In this document: positions 27,195 through 37,794 of the stretch, one piece after another
How positions within the stretch are numbered: position 1 is the first letter of the stretch
Layout of the letters: each line of letters opens with the position of its first letter
Source of the DNA: Pseudomonas chlororaphis
GTDB lineage: Bacteria; Pseudomonadota; Gammaproteobacteria; Pseudomonadales; Pseudomonadaceae
NCBI RefSeq assembly: GCF_001921865.1
Contig: NZ_MSCT01000008.1
Location: 248,001-312,000, forward strand
Direction: 5' to 3'
DNA length: 64,000 bases
Position numbers and translations under genes: made by a program
Notes under the pieces: generated by a model
Database searches by the model: none
What the model was told of the DNA's origin: nothing
The model's input: the letters and a program-made list of their open reading frames with translations, nothing else

Positions 27195-28205
27195 TTGTCC
27201 GCTCAAGTCATCGCGATTGACGCAATGGGCGGGGACTTCGGTCCCCGCAGCATTGTTCAGGCCGGCCTTGCTTGTCTGTCTGCTACCCCCTCGCTGCACC
27301 TGACCCTTGTCGGTCAACCTTTCCTTTTAGAAGAACTGATTTCCGGTCATTCGGCTGTGGATCGCGCGCGCCTGACGGTTGTGCCTGCGGCAGAAGTCAT
27401 CGGCATGGACGAAAAGCCTTCCCAGGCCTTGCGTGGCAAGCCGGACTCTTCCATGCGGGTGGCGCTTGAGCTGCTGCGCGATGGCAAGGTCCAGGCGTGT
27501 GTCAGTGCCGGTAATACCGGTGCGCTGATGGCGTTGTCGCGTTATGTGCTGAAAACCCTTCCGGGCATCGATCGGCCGGCAATGGTGGCAGCCATTCCCA
27601 CCCAGCGCGGTTATTGCCAGTTGCTGGATCTGGGGGCCAACGTCGATTGCAGCGCCGAGCATCTGTTCCAGTTCGCGGTCATGGGGTCGGTCGCGGCCGA
27701 AACCTTGGGCATCGTTCGCCCGCGGGTGGCATTGCTCAATATCGGCACCGAGGACATAAAGGGCAACCAGCAGGTCAAGCTGGCGGCGAGCTTGTTGCAG
27801 AACGCCCGGGGCCTGAATTACATCGGTTTTGTCGAGGGTGACGGGTTGTATCGCGGCGAAGCGGATGTGGTGGTGTGCGACGGTTTCGTCGGCAATATCC
27901 TGCTCAAGTCCAGCGAAGGGTTGGCGACCATGATTGCCGCGCGCATCGAGGCCCTGTTCAAGCAGAACGCGGTTTCCCGTGTGGTCGGCGCCCTGGCGCT
28001 GCCGTTGATGCGGCGTCTGCAGGCGGATCTGGCGCCGGCGCGACATAACGGTGCGAGCTTTCTCGGCTTGCAGGGGATAGTGGTGAAAAGTCACGGCTCG
28101 GCTGGCGTCCAGGGGTTCCAGAGCGCCATTCAGCGGGCGTTGATCGAGATCCAGGAAAACCTGCCGGAGCGCCTGCACGGACGTCTCGAGGATCTGTTGC
28201 TTTAG
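27195..28205 (+). CDS. plsX: Phosphate acyltransferase PlsX (336 aa)
   Basis: Makes acyl-phosphate from acyl-ACP for phospholipid synthesis, at the membrane surface. The family start [12 protein letters not shown], the SAGNTGALM motif and [15 protein letters not shown] are present. A TTG start is used, immediately after the rpmF stop, which suggests coupled translation with weak initiation. Length normal. Confidence 0.97.
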   Translation: MSAQVIAIDAMGGDFGPRSIVQAGLACLSATPSLHLTLVGQPFLLEELISGHSAVDRARLTVVPAAEVIGMDEKPSQALRGKPDSSMRVALELLRDGKVQACVSAGNTGALMALSRYVLKTLPGIDRPAMVAAIPTQRGYCQLLDLGANVDCSAEHLFQFAVMGSVAAETLGIVRPRVALLNIGTEDIKGNQQVKLAASLLQNARGLNYIGFVEGDGLYRGEADVVVCDGFVGNILLKSSEGLATMIAARIEALFKQNAVSRVVGALALPLMRRLQADLAPARHNGASFLGLQGIVVKSHGSAGVQGFQSAIQRALIEIQENLPERLHGRLEDLLL

Positions 28206-28331
28206 GCGTTTTCACGTGGAAATGCTTAAATGTGACCGCTCAGTTCAATTGGCCATCCAACTGTCAGTTTCTTGCGTCCACCGCGGTGCGACGTCAATTC
28301 TCCGACGACAAGATCATTAGGGGCTTGTTAC

Positions 28332-29270
28332 ATGTCTGCATCCCTCGCATTCGTCTTTCCAGGACAGGGCTCGCAGTCCCTCGGCATGTTGGCCGAGTTG
28401 GGCGCGCAGTACCCGCTGATCCTCGAAACCTTCAAAGAAGCTTCCGATGCTCTGGGTTACGACCTGTGGGCCCTGACCCAAGAAGGTCCCGAAGAGCTGC
28501 TCAACCAGACCGATAAAACCCAGCCGGCCATTCTGACGGCCTCCATCGCCCTGTGGCGTTTGTGGCTGGCGGAGGGCGGTGCGCGCCCGGCGTTCGTTGC
28601 CGGCCATAGCCTGGGTGAATACAGCGCGCTGGTTGCTGCTGGTAGCCTGACCCTTGGCGAAGCCGTGAAACTGGTAGAGCGCCGTGGTCAGCTGATGCAA
28701 GAGGCCGTTCCTGCGGGGCAGGGCGGCATGGCGGCGATTCTTGGCCTGGAAGATGCCGATGTGCTGGCTGCCTGTGCCGAAGCCGCGCAAGGCGAGGTGG
28801 TCAGCGCGGTCAACTTCAACTCTCCGGGCCAGGTGGTGATCGCCGGTGCCAAGGCCGCTGTCGAGCGTGCCATCGAGGGTTGCAAGGCGCGTGGCGCCAA
28901 GCGCGCCATGCCATTGCCGGTCAGCGTGCCATCGCACTGCGAGCTGATGCGCCCGGCTGCCGAGCGTTTCGCCGAATCGATTGCCGCCATCAACTGGCAG
29001 GTGCCACAGATTCCATTAGTGCAGAACGTCAGTGCCGACGTTGCGCCAGACCTCGAAACCCTCAAGCGCGACCTGCTGGAGCAGTTGTACAAGCCGGTAC
29101 GTTGGGTGGAGTCGGTGCAGACCCTGGCCGCCAAAGGCGCTACTCAACTGGTCGAGTGCGGTCCGGGCAAAGTCCTGGCAGGCCTCAACAAGCGCTGCGC
29201 CGAAGGCGTATCGACCTCTAACCTGAATACCCCGGATGCCTTCGCTGCCGCTCGCGCAGCGCTGGCCTGA
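28332..29270 (+). CDS. fabD: Malonyl-CoA:ACP transacylase FabD (312 aa)
   Basis: Charges ACP with malonate for chain elongation. The start AFVFPGQGSQ, the catalytic Ser in AGHSLGEYSALV near residue 93 and the His in VSVPSHCELM are as in FabD. The ATG at 28332 follows AGGGG; the longer frame from 28272 has no support. A 126-bp gap after plsX may hold a promoter. Confidence 0.98.
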   Translation: MSASLAFVFPGQGSQSLGMLAELGAQYPLILETFKEASDALGYDLWALTQEGPEELLNQTDKTQPAILTASIALWRLWLAEGGARPAFVAGHSLGEYSALVAAGSLTLGEAVKLVERRGQLMQEAVPAGQGGMAAILGLEDADVLAACAEAAQGEVVSAVNFNSPGQVVIAGAKAAVERAIEGCKARGAKRAMPLPVSVPSHCELMRPAAERFAESIAAINWQVPQIPLVQNVSADVAPDLETLKRDLLEQLYKPVRWVESVQTLAAKGATQLVECGPGKVLAGLNKRCAEGVSTSNLNTPDAFAAARAALA

Positions 29271-29286
29271 ATTAGGAGAAGCCTGC

Positions 29287-30027
29287 ATGAGTCTGCAAGG
29301 TAAAGTTGCACTGGTCACTGGTGCCAGTCGCGGTATTGGCCAGGCCATCGCGCTTGAGCTGGGTCGCCTGGGCGCGATCGTCGTAGGTACCGCAACATCT
29401 GCCTCGGGTGCCGAGCGTATCGCCGCCACCTTGAAGGAGAATGGCATTCAAGGCACTGGCCTCGAGCTCAATGTCACCAGCGACGAGTCCGTTGCAGCGG
29501 TACTGGCCAGCATCCAGGAGCAGTTCGGCGCGCCGGCAATCCTGGTGAACAACGCCGGTATTACCCGCGACAACCTGATGATGCGCATGAAAGACGACGA
29601 GTGGTACGACGTGGTCGACACCAACCTGAACAGTCTGTATCGGCTGTCCAAGGGGGTCCTGCGCGGCATGACCAAGGCTCGTTGGGGGCGAATCATCAGT
29701 ATTGGTTCGGTGGTGGGTGCCATGGGCAACGCTGGCCAAGTAAACTACGCCGCCGCCAAGGCTGGCCTGGAAGGTTTCAGCCGTGCGCTGGCGCGTGAAG
29801 TCGGCTCGCGGTCGATTACCGTGAACTCGGTGACCCCGGGCTTCATCGATACCGACATGACTCGCGAGTTGCCGCAAGCGCAGCGTGAGGCCTTGCAGGC
29901 ACAAATTCCGCTGGGTCGTCTGGGGCAGGCTCAAGAGATCGCGCAAGTGGTCGCTTTTCTTGCGTCCGACGGTGCGGCATACGTGACCGGGGCTACAATC
30001 CCGGTGAACGGCGGGATGTACATGTGA
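29287..30027 (+). CDS. fabG: 3-oxoacyl-ACP reductase FabG (246 aa)
   Basis: An NADPH-dependent reduction step of fatty-acid elongation. It has the SDR cofactor motif TGASRGIGQ, NNAGITRDNL, and the catalytic Tyr/Lys in VNYAAAKAG. AGGAGAAG precedes the ATG at 29287, 16 bp after fabD. Confidence 0.98.
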   Translation: MSLQGKVALVTGASRGIGQAIALELGRLGAIVVGTATSASGAERIAATLKENGIQGTGLELNVTSDESVAAVLASIQEQFGAPAILVNNAGITRDNLMMRMKDDEWYDVVDTNLNSLYRLSKGVLRGMTKARWGRIISIGSVVGAMGNAGQVNYAAAKAGLEGFSRALAREVGSRSITVNSVTPGFIDTDMTRELPQAQREALQAQIPLGRLGQAQEIAQVVAFLASDGAAYVTGATIPVNGGMYM

Positions 30028-30133
30028 GTTAAATGTGACGGATCGCTTCAAAAAAATGTCATACGAGCTGTCTAAAATCCGTTATAAAGCTGCAATCTAT
30101 TTATAGGCAGGTGGCCAAAGGGTTTGAGGAGTG

Positions 30134-30160
30134 AAGCTTTCAGTTGAAAAGCTGAAAAGC
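30134..30160 (+). repeat. Hairpin in the acpP leader
   Basis: GCTTTCAG and CTGAAAAGC can pair with one bulged A about 65 bases before acpP. It may stabilise the abundant acpP transcript; function not shown. Confidence 0.4.
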
Positions 30161-30201
30161 CTTTCTATACACTTACCCACTGGCCAGCTGCCTGAATTTG
30201 T

Positions 30202-30222
30202 CCATTAGGAGTGAAAACAAGG
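30202..30222 (+). promoter_or_regulatory. acpP ribosome-binding site and RgsA sRNA pairing site
   Basis: CCATTAGGAGT followed, after one unpaired G, by AAAACAAGG covers the acpP Shine-Dalgarno (AGGAGT). The RgsA gene at 36.4 kb carries the exact complement of CCATTAGGAGT and of AAAACAA. About 20 base pairs with one bulge can form, enough to block ribosome binding. Repression of acpP by RgsA is described for P. aeruginosa. Confidence 0.75.
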
Positions 30223-30223
30223 T

Positions 30224-30460
30224 ATGAGCACCATCGAAGAGCGCGTCAAGAAAATCGTTGCCGAGCAACTGGGCGTTAAAGAAGAAGAAGTTGTTAACAC
30301 CGCTTCCTTCGTTGAAGACCTGGGTGCCGACTCCCTTGACACCGTTGAGCTGGTGATGGCTCTGGAAGAGGAATTCGAGACCGAAATCCCTGACGAAGAA
30401 GCTGAGAAGATCACTACCGTTCAAGCAGCTATCGACTACGTTACCAGCCACCAGGCTTAA
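30224..30460 (+). CDS. acpP: Acyl carrier protein (78 aa)
   Basis: Carries growing acyl chains on a phosphopantetheine arm. The attachment Ser is in [12 protein letters not shown] near residue 37. It is highly acidic and of standard length. Codon use is strongly biased to optimal codons, as expected for an abundant protein. It has a 196-bp upstream gap after fabG and its own terminator, so it is likely to be made from a separate strong transcript too. Confidence 0.99.
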   Translation: MSTIEERVKKIVAEQLGVKEEEVVNTASFVEDLGADSLDTVELVMALEEEFETEIPDEEAEKITTVQAAIDYVTSHQA

Positions 30461-30488
30461 TCGTATTTAGTCGTCTTTTGCTGTCATG

Positions 30489-30526
30489 GAAAAACCGCAC
30501 TGCCGTTACGGCGTGCGGTTTTTTCT
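30489..30526 (+). terminator. Intrinsic terminator after acpP
   Basis: A stem (AAAAACCGCAC / GTGCGGTTTTT) followed by TTCTTT. It separates acpP from fabF. Confidence 0.9.
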
Positions 30527-30570
30527 TTAGGCCTGATGCAAAGTGTCGTCATTAGAAAAAGGAGAGTGCT

Positions 30571-31815
30571 GTGTCGCGTAGACGCGTCGTAGTCACCGGT
30601 ATGGGTATGTTGTCGCCACTGGGTACGGATGTTCCGAGCAGTTGGCAGGGCATTCTGGCTGGCCGCAGTGGCATTGGTCTGATCGAACACACCGACCTTT
30701 CTGCCTATTCCACCCGTTTTGGCGGCTCGGTAAAGGGCTTCAATGTCGAGGAATACCTGTCGGTCAAAGAGGCCCGCAAACTCGACCTGTTCATTCAATA
30801 CGGCCTGGCGGCCGGTTTTCAGGCGGTGCGTAATGCCGGCCTGGAAGTGACCGATGCCAACCGTGAGCGAATCGGCGTTGCCATGGGCTCGGGTATTGGC
30901 GGTTTGACCAATATCGAAGAAACCAGCCGCACGCTGCATGATTCCGGCCCACGTCGAATTTCTCCGTTCTTCGTGCCTGGCTCGATCATCAATATGATTT
31001 CCGGTTTCCTGTCCATCCATCTGGGTGCCCAGGGGCCGAACTACGCCATTTCCACGGCCTGTACCACCGGTACCCACTGCATTGGCATGGCGGCCCGCAA
31101 CATTGCATATGGCGAAGCCGACGTGATGATCGCCGGTGGTGCCGAAATGGCTGCCTGCGGCCTGGGCATGGGTGGCTTCGGGGCATCCCGCGCGCTGTCG
31201 ACCCGTAACGACGAACCGACCCGTGCCAGTCGTCCCTGGGACAAGGGCCGGGATGGCTTCGTCTTGTCCGACGGCGCCGGTGCGCTGGTGCTCGAAGAGC
31301 TGGAGCACGCCAAGGCCCGCGGCGCGACCATCTATGCCGAGCTGATCGGCTTTGGTATGAGCGGCGATGCCTATCACATGACTTCGCCACCCGCCGACGG
31401 CGCCGGCGCGGCACGTTGCATCACCAACGCGTTGCGCGATGCCAAGTTGAACGTCGACCAGGTGCAGTACATCAATGCCCATGGCACGTCGACCCCTGCT
31501 GGTGATTTGGCGGAAGCCGAGGCGATCAAGAGCGTGTTCGGCGATCACGCCTACAAGCTGGCGGTCAGTTCCACCAAGTCCATGACCGGGCACCTGTTGG
31601 GGGCGGCGGGAGCGATCGAAGCCATTTTCAGTGTGCTGGCGATCAATAGCCAAGCTGCACCTCCGACCATCAATCTCGATGAGCCGGATGAAGGTTGCGA
31701 CCTCGATTTCGTGCCGCACACCGCGCGCAGCATGGACATCGATGTGGTGCTGTCCAACTCCTTCGGGTTTGGTGGGACCAACGGTTCCTTGGTGTTCCGC
31801 CGGTTCGCCGGCTGA
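30571..31815 (+). CDS. fabF: 3-oxoacyl-ACP synthase II FabF (414 aa)
   Basis: Condensing enzyme of fatty-acid elongation. The nucleophile Cys is in [12 protein letters not shown]; the two His residues are in [11 protein letters not shown] and [12 protein letters not shown] start after AAAGGAGAG. It overlaps pabC by 1 bp. Confidence 0.98.
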   Translation: MSRRRVVVTGMGMLSPLGTDVPSSWQGILAGRSGIGLIEHTDLSAYSTRFGGSVKGFNVEEYLSVKEARKLDLFIQYGLAAGFQAVRNAGLEVTDANRERIGVAMGSGIGGLTNIEETSRTLHDSGPRRISPFFVPGSIINMISGFLSIHLGAQGPNYAISTACTTGTHCIGMAARNIAYGEADVMIAGGAEMAACGLGMGGFGASRALSTRNDEPTRASRPWDKGRDGFVLSDGAGALVLEELEHAKARGATIYAELIGFGMSGDAYHMTSPPADGAGAARCITNALRDAKLNVDQVQYINAHGTSTPAGDLAEAEAIKSVFGDHAYKLAVSSTKSMTGHLLGAAGAIEAIFSVLAINSQAAPPTINLDEPDEGCDLDFVPHTARSMDIDVVLSNSFGFGGTNGSLVFRRFAG

Positions 31816-32630
31816 TGCAGAGCTGGGTCGATGGTCGGCCGGATGACGTTCTGTCGCTCAAGGACCGCGGCCTGGCTTATGGCGATGGCTTGTTCGAGAC
31901 CATCGCGGTGCGGGAGGGGCGCCCCTTGTTGCTGGAGCGGCATCTGCTACGCCTGGCCGAGGGCTGTTCGCGGCTGGCTATCGCCGCGGATCAAACGCTG
32001 ATTCGCAGCGAGCTCAGCGCCTATGCGTCGTTGCTGGGTGAGGGCGTGCTGAAGCTGATCCTCACTCGCGGCGACAGCCAGCGCGGTTATGCCGCCGCCC
32101 CACAGGCGCAGCCGCGACGTATTCTTCAGGGCAGTGCGCCGGCGGCTTACCCGACGGCACATGCCGAACAGGGGGTGCGGCTGTTTCCTTGCGTCACCCG
32201 CCTGTCCGAGCAGCCCCTGCTGGCCGGCCTCAAACACCTCAACCGCTTGGAGCAGGTCCTGGCCCGCTCCGAATGGCAGGACAGCGAGCATTCCGAAGGC
32301 TTGATGCTGGACGTTTCCGGCCGGGTGATCGAAGGGGTGTTCAGCAATCTGTTCCTGGTGCGCGACGGTGGCTTGTTCACGGCTGACTTGAGCCGTTGCG
32401 GCGTCGCTGGCGTGATGCGCGCTGAAATATTGTTTCAGGCCGCGTCGTCGGCTATTCCCACGCAAATCGCCGACATCAGTCTCGAACAGTTGCAACAGGC
32501 CGACGAAGTCTTTGTCTGCAACAGCGTTTATGGCATCTGGCCGGTACTTGCCTGCGGTGCGCTGCGCTGGCCGGCCGGACCGCTCACCCGTAAACTGCAA
32601 CGCATTGTCCGCACGCTACTGGATGCCTGA
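31815..32630 (+). CDS. pabC: 4-amino-4-deoxychorismate lyase PabC (271 aa)
   Basis: A PLP fold-type IV enzyme releasing p-aminobenzoate and pyruvate for folate synthesis. The start shows DRGLAYGDGLFETI; the PLP Lys is in LAGLKHLNRLEQV; the C-terminal part has SNLFLVRDG and VFVCNSVYGIWPV. The ATG overlaps the fabF stop, and mltG follows after 3 bases. Confidence 0.97.
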   Translation: MQSWVDGRPDDVLSLKDRGLAYGDGLFETIAVREGRPLLLERHLLRLAEGCSRLAIAADQTLIRSELSAYASLLGEGVLKLILTRGDSQRGYAAAPQAQPRRILQGSAPAAYPTAHAEQGVRLFPCVTRLSEQPLLAGLKHLNRLEQVLARSEWQDSEHSEGLMLDVSGRVIEGVFSNLFLVRDGGLFTADLSRCGVAGVMRAEILFQAASSAIPTQIADISLEQLQQADEVFVCNSVYGIWPVLACGALRWPAGPLTRKLQRIVRTLLDA

Positions 32631-32633
32631 TTT

Positions 32634-33866
32634 GTGAGACGTAAATTATTGCTTCTGCTGGAGACCGGCCTGGTTCTGGCAGGCTTGGCGCTGGGCGCCG
32701 CGGCCTGGAAGCTGAACTCGGCGCTGGAGCAGCCTCTCAATCTGACTCAAGAGCAATTGCTCGACGTACCGGCCGGCTCGACCCCCGGCGGTACCTTCAA
32801 TCGCCTGCAAGCCAATGGTGTGCTCAAGGACGCTTTCTGGCTGCGCCTGTACTGGCGCTTCAACCTGGAAGGGCAACCGCTGCATAGCGGCGAGTACCGC
32901 ATGACCCCGGGGATGACCGCCCAAGGCCTGATCGGCGTCTGGCAGCGTGGCGAAGTGGTGCAGTACAGCCTGACGCTGGTGGAGGGCTGGACCTTCCGCC
33001 AGGTGCGCGCTGCGTTGGCCAGGCACGACAAGCTCGAGCAGACCCTGGAGGGCCTGAGCGACAGCGAGGTCATGGAAAAGCTCGGTCACGCCGGGGTTTT
33101 CCCTGAAGGCCGGTTCTTTCCCGATACCTATCGCTTCGTACGCGGCATGAGCGACGTCGAGCTGCTGGGCAAAGCCTACAACCGCCTGGATGATGTGCTG
33201 GCCAAGGAATGGAGCAAGCGCGCGGCCGACGCGCCTTATACCGAGCCTTATCAGGCGCTGATCATGGCCTCGCTGGTGGAGAAGGAAACCGGCGTGCCCC
33301 AGGAGCGCGGGCAGATTGCCGGGGTGTTCGTGCGTCGCATGCAGGTCGGCATGTTGTTGCAGACCGATCCGACGGTGATCTACGGCTTGGGCGAGCGATA
33401 CAACGGCAAGTTGACCCGCGCGCTGCTCAAGGAAGCCACGCCCTATAACACCTATGTGATCAGCGGCCTGCCGCCGACCCCGATCGCCATGGTCGGCCGC
33501 GAGGCGATTCATGCCGCGCTCAACCCGGTACCGGGCAGCAGTCTGTATTTCGTCGCGCGTGGCGATGGCAGCCATGTGTTCTCCGATGATCTGGACGCGC
33601 ACAACAGTGCCGTGCGCGAGTTTCAGCTCAAGCGCCGCGCCGACTATCGCTCGAGCCCGGCACCGGTGGGCAGTCCGGCGGCTGCCGACGCGCCGGAGTC
33701 GACCCCCGCGGCAGCACCGGATACCGCCCCTGAGGCGCCGCCGCAAGCGGCTCCTCAAGAACCGACCCGGGAAGCTTCTCCGGATGAGCCTCAGGCCAGC
33801 CCGGAAGCTGCGCCGCAAGCACCGGCCGAGGCGCCCGCCGAAGCCGAGCCGAAAAGCCCGCAATGA
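32634..33866 (+). CDS. mltG: Endolytic murein transglycosylase MltG (410 aa)
   Basis: Cuts nascent peptidoglycan strands at the inner membrane. It has an N-terminal anchor (LLLLLETGLVLAGLALGAAAW), a LysM-like segment, and the YceG catalytic domain with the Glu in IMASLVEKETGVPQERG and the LLQTDPTVIYGLG motif. The last 65 residues are a Pro/Ala/Glu repeat tail of low complexity that E. coli MltG (340 aa) lacks. GTG start 3 bases after pabC. Confidence 0.95.
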   Translation: MRRKLLLLLETGLVLAGLALGAAAWKLNSALEQPLNLTQEQLLDVPAGSTPGGTFNRLQANGVLKDAFWLRLYWRFNLEGQPLHSGEYRMTPGMTAQGLIGVWQRGEVVQYSLTLVEGWTFRQVRAALARHDKLEQTLEGLSDSEVMEKLGHAGVFPEGRFFPDTYRFVRGMSDVELLGKAYNRLDDVLAKEWSKRAADAPYTEPYQALIMASLVEKETGVPQERGQIAGVFVRRMQVGMLLQTDPTVIYGLGERYNGKLTRALLKEATPYNTYVISGLPPTPIAMVGREAIHAALNPVPGSSLYFVARGDGSHVFSDDLDAHNSAVREFQLKRRADYRSSPAPVGSPAAADAPESTPAAAPDTAPEAPPQAAPQEPTREASPDEPQASPEAAPQAPAEAPAEAEPKSPQ

Positions 33867-33876
33867 CTTTGACTAA

Positions 33877-35497
<1,621 letters not shown>

Positions 35498-35524
35498 CGG
35501 CAGCACCTGGAAACTCACCGAATC

Positions 35525-35546
35525 GCCGGCCGCTGCCCGGGCCGGC
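35525..35546. repeat. GC-rich hairpin in place of pilZ
   Basis: A perfect 7-bp stem (GCCGGCC / GGCCGGC) with an 8-base loop sits in the 82-bp gap between holB and tatD. It is terminator-like but has only TTGTTC downstream, not a T run. Confidence 0.45.
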
Positions 35547-35579
35547 TTGTTCATTGACCGAATGTGGTTGTCGTTTCTT

Positions 35580-36365
35580 ATGCTCGTAGATTCCCATTGT
35601 CACCTCGATCGCCTCGACCTTGCCGCGCACGACGGCTCGCTCGATGCCGCCCTGGACGCAGCGCGTCAGCGCGGTGTCGGACACTTCCTGTGCATCGGCG
35701 TCAGCGCCGACAACGCGGCGGATGTCAAAGCCCTGGCCGAGCGTTATGACGACGTCGATTGCTCGGTCGGCATCCACCCTCTGGATGTCCAGCCCGGCGC
35801 TGCACCAGCCCTCGACTGGCTGCTGCAGGAGCTGAATCATCCGCGGGTGGTGGCGATTGGCGAAACCGGCCTGGATTATCACTACGAGCCGGAAGCGGCG
35901 CAGTTGCAGCAGGAGTCCTTCCGCCTGCACTTGCAAGCTGCGCAACAGACCGGCAAGCCGGTGATCGTGCATACCCGTGGCGCGCGCACCGATACCCTGG
36001 CCCTGTTGCGCGAAGCGGCGTTGCCGCAAGCCGGGGTCTTGCATTGCTTCACCGAGGATTGGGACATGGCCAAGGCCGCCCTGGACCTGGGGTTCTACAT
36101 TTCCTTGTCCGGGATTGTCACGTTCCGCAATGCTGACGCGCTGCGGGACGTGGCGCGCCAGGTACCGGCGGACCGTTTGTTGGTGGAAACCGATTCGCCG
36201 TACCTGGCGCCGATTCCTTATCGCGGCAAGCCCAACCTGCCGCAGTACGTGCGTGAGGTCGCCGAGTTCCTGGCGATGCTGCGGGGAGAGCCGTACGAGC
36301 GTTTTGCCGAGCAGACCACCGCGAACTTCAAGCGTCTGTTCCCGCTGGCGCACGTCAAGGGCTGA
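35580..36365 (+). CDS. tatD: TatD-family metal-dependent DNase/hydrolase (261 aa)
   Basis: A TIM-barrel hydrolase of the TatD/YcfH family. Metal ligands are visible in VDSHCHLDRL, GETGLDYHY, VIVHTRGA, LHCFTEDW and VETDSPYLAP. Length normal. The ATG at 35580 has only a weak ribosome site; an ATG at 35562 in frame is possible. It ends the mltG–tmk–holB–tatD run; RgsA lies just downstream on the other strand. Confidence 0.95.
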   Translation: MLVDSHCHLDRLDLAAHDGSLDAALDAARQRGVGHFLCIGVSADNAADVKALAERYDDVDCSVGIHPLDVQPGAAPALDWLLQELNHPRVVAIGETGLDYHYEPEAAQLQQESFRLHLQAAQQTGKPVIVHTRGARTDTLALLREAALPQAGVLHCFTEDWDMAKAALDLGFYISLSGIVTFRNADALRDVARQVPADRLLVETDSPYLAPIPYRGKPNLPQYVREVAEFLAMLRGEPYERFAEQTTANFKRLFPLAHVKG

Positions 36366-36372
36366 ATCGCAG

Positions 36373-36422
36373 GCAAAAAAAACCCGGGTTCTGGGGGGTG
36401 AATCCGGGTTAAGACCATTAGG
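36373..36422 (-). terminator. Rho-independent terminator of rgsA
   Basis: On the minus strand a 10-bp stem, a 10-base loop rich in C, and eight consecutive T. It can also end the aminotransferase transcript coming from the same side. Confidence 0.88.
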
Positions 36423-36492
36423 AGTAAAACAAAGGCACGCCGTCCGTTGGTACCTTCATCAGCGCTTCACTTGGGGGAGATGTCACGCCGAC
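36375..36492 (-). ncRNA. rgsA: RgsA small RNA (P16), RpoS-dependent
   Basis: Identified from position and signals: in P. aeruginosa RgsA lies next to tatD (PA2959). On the minus strand CAATACTT (36505–36498) fits the RpoS -10 consensus CTATACTT at 7 of 8 bases. About 118 bases follow, ending in a 10-bp stem (AACCCGGATT / AACCCGGGTT, one G-T pair) and eight T. The central part contains the exact complement of the acpP ribosome site. The 5' end is predicted to within a few bases. RgsA is known as an RpoS-dependent, indirectly Gac-controlled sRNA that represses fis and acpP. Confidence 0.8.
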
Positions 36493-36497
36493 ACCTC

Positions 36498-36505
36498 AAG
36501 TATTG
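36498..36505 (-). promoter_or_regulatory. RpoS-type -10 element of rgsA
   Basis: Minus-strand CAATACTT with a C at the -13-like position and no good TTGACA box at 17 bases upstream (CTGGAC instead) is what sigma-S promoters look like. Confidence 0.6.
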
Positions 36506-36582
36506 ATCACTATTGCGTTCAGTCCAGTTGGCACTGCTCGTTTTTTAAACAATTTTGGAATACGCGCGCTTCCCTTGAGTTC

Positions 36583-37716
36583 TCACTGTTGGGCAATGGC
36601 CGTCACTATGGCGACAGTCTCGTCGATTACGCGTCTTTCGGTGTAGAAGTGCGGCGAAAACCTGACTCCAGGGCCCCGCGGGATACACACCACCTGTTGT
36701 TGGCGCAATGCCTCATAAACGGCCTGATTATCGATGCCGTCGATACTGAAGGAGAAAATCCCGCCGCGCCGCGCCGGGTTGAGCGGGGTGTGCAGGCGCA
36801 CGCCGGGGATGCCGCTCAAGCCTTCCTGAAGCCACTGGACCCGTTCGGCGATCAATGTCGCCACGCGCTCCATGCCCACGTCTTCCAGCAGTGACAGGCT
36901 TGCTTCCAGGGCCATGGCGCCGAGCATATTCGGGCTGCCGCATTCGAAGCGCCGGGCGCTCTTGGCCGGTTCCCATTCGCTGCGGCTGTAATCGCCCATG
37001 TGTTCCAGCATGTGCCAGCCGAATTCGTGGAGCTTGAGTTGCGGGCGCAGTTCGCTGCGGCAATAGAACACGCCGAGCCCTTCAGGCCCGAGCAGCCATT
37101 TGTGGCCGTCGGCCATGGCGAAATCGCATTGGTAGGCCTGGGCATCGAAGGGCAGGGCCCCCAGTTGCTGGATGGCGTCGATGCAGAACAGCACCTTCTG
37201 CTGTTTGCAGCCGGCGCCCAAGCGCTGCAGGTCCAGGCGCAGGCCGCTGGCGAACTGCACGGCGCTGATCGCCATCAGTCGGGTACGGGGCCCGCAGGCG
37301 GCCAGTAGCGCGCCTTCCGGGTCGTCGCCCTTGAGGCTGACTTGCAACACTTCCACGCCCTGGGCGGCCAGGGCTTCCCAGACGATCCGATTGGAGGGGA
37401 ATTCTTCATCGCTGATGACGACCTGGTCGCCTTTTTCCCACGGCAGGCCAAAGGCGACGAACGACAATGCTTCTGAAGTATTTTTGACCAGCGCGATATC
37501 ATCCGTTGACGGTGCATTTAGCAGGCGCATCAGCCGTTCGCGCAGGCGTTGTTCGAGGGTCATCCAGTCCGAATAGTCCCGCGCCCCCAGTAAAACGTTC
37601 TCTTTGGCGAAGCGCGCCACGGCTTCGGCGGCCCTGTTAGGCCAAGGGGCAACGGCGGCATGATTCAAATAACGCAGGCCCGGAGCCTGTACAAATTCAT
37701 CGAGAAACATAGTCAT
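36583..37716 (-). CDS. Aminotransferase class V-fold PLP enzyme (377 aa)
   Basis: A cysteine-desulfurase/kynureninase-like fold. The PLP Lys is in MADGHKWLLGPEGLGVFYC near residue 208; LNHAAVAPWP at the start and VFCIDAIQQ-like LFCIDAIQQLGALPFD (Asp contacting the pyridine nitrogen) support this. GSPNMLGAMALEASL is the usual late segment. The reaction and substrate are unknown; it lacks the sulfur-accepting Cys loop of NifS/IscS. Starts at 37716 or 37710. Divergent from the TetR gene, which might control it. Confidence 0.88.
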   Translation of the reverse strand: MTMFLDEFVQAPGLRYLNHAAVAPWPNRAAEAVARFAKENVLLGARDYSDWMTLEQRLRERLMRLLNAPSTDDIALVKNTSEALSFVAFGLPWEKGDQVVISDEEFPSNRIVWEALAAQGVEVLQVSLKGDDPEGALLAACGPRTRLMAISAVQFASGLRLDLQRLGAGCKQQKVLFCIDAIQQLGALPFDAQAYQCDFAMADGHKWLLGPEGLGVFYCRSELRPQLKLHEFGWHMLEHMGDYSRSEWEPAKSARRFECGSPNMLGAMALEASLSLLEDVGMERVATLIAERVQWLQEGLSGIPGVRLHTPLNPARRGGIFSFSIDGIDNQAVYEALRQQQVVCIPRGPGVRFSPHFYTERRVIDETVAIVTAIAQQ

Positions 37717-37794
37717 GGTCGGATGATCCGTGCATTTTGGCGCAAGTTAGGCATAATACGCGGCTTCGATTTTGACCCCGACAGACCTTTTCTT

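Noticed and set aside
30131..30208. 25-codon GTG-started leader peptide before acpP
   Set aside because: Its purine stretch touches the GTG with no spacer, codon content is not informative, and nothing suggests attenuation. The overlap of its stop with the RgsA site is probably chance.
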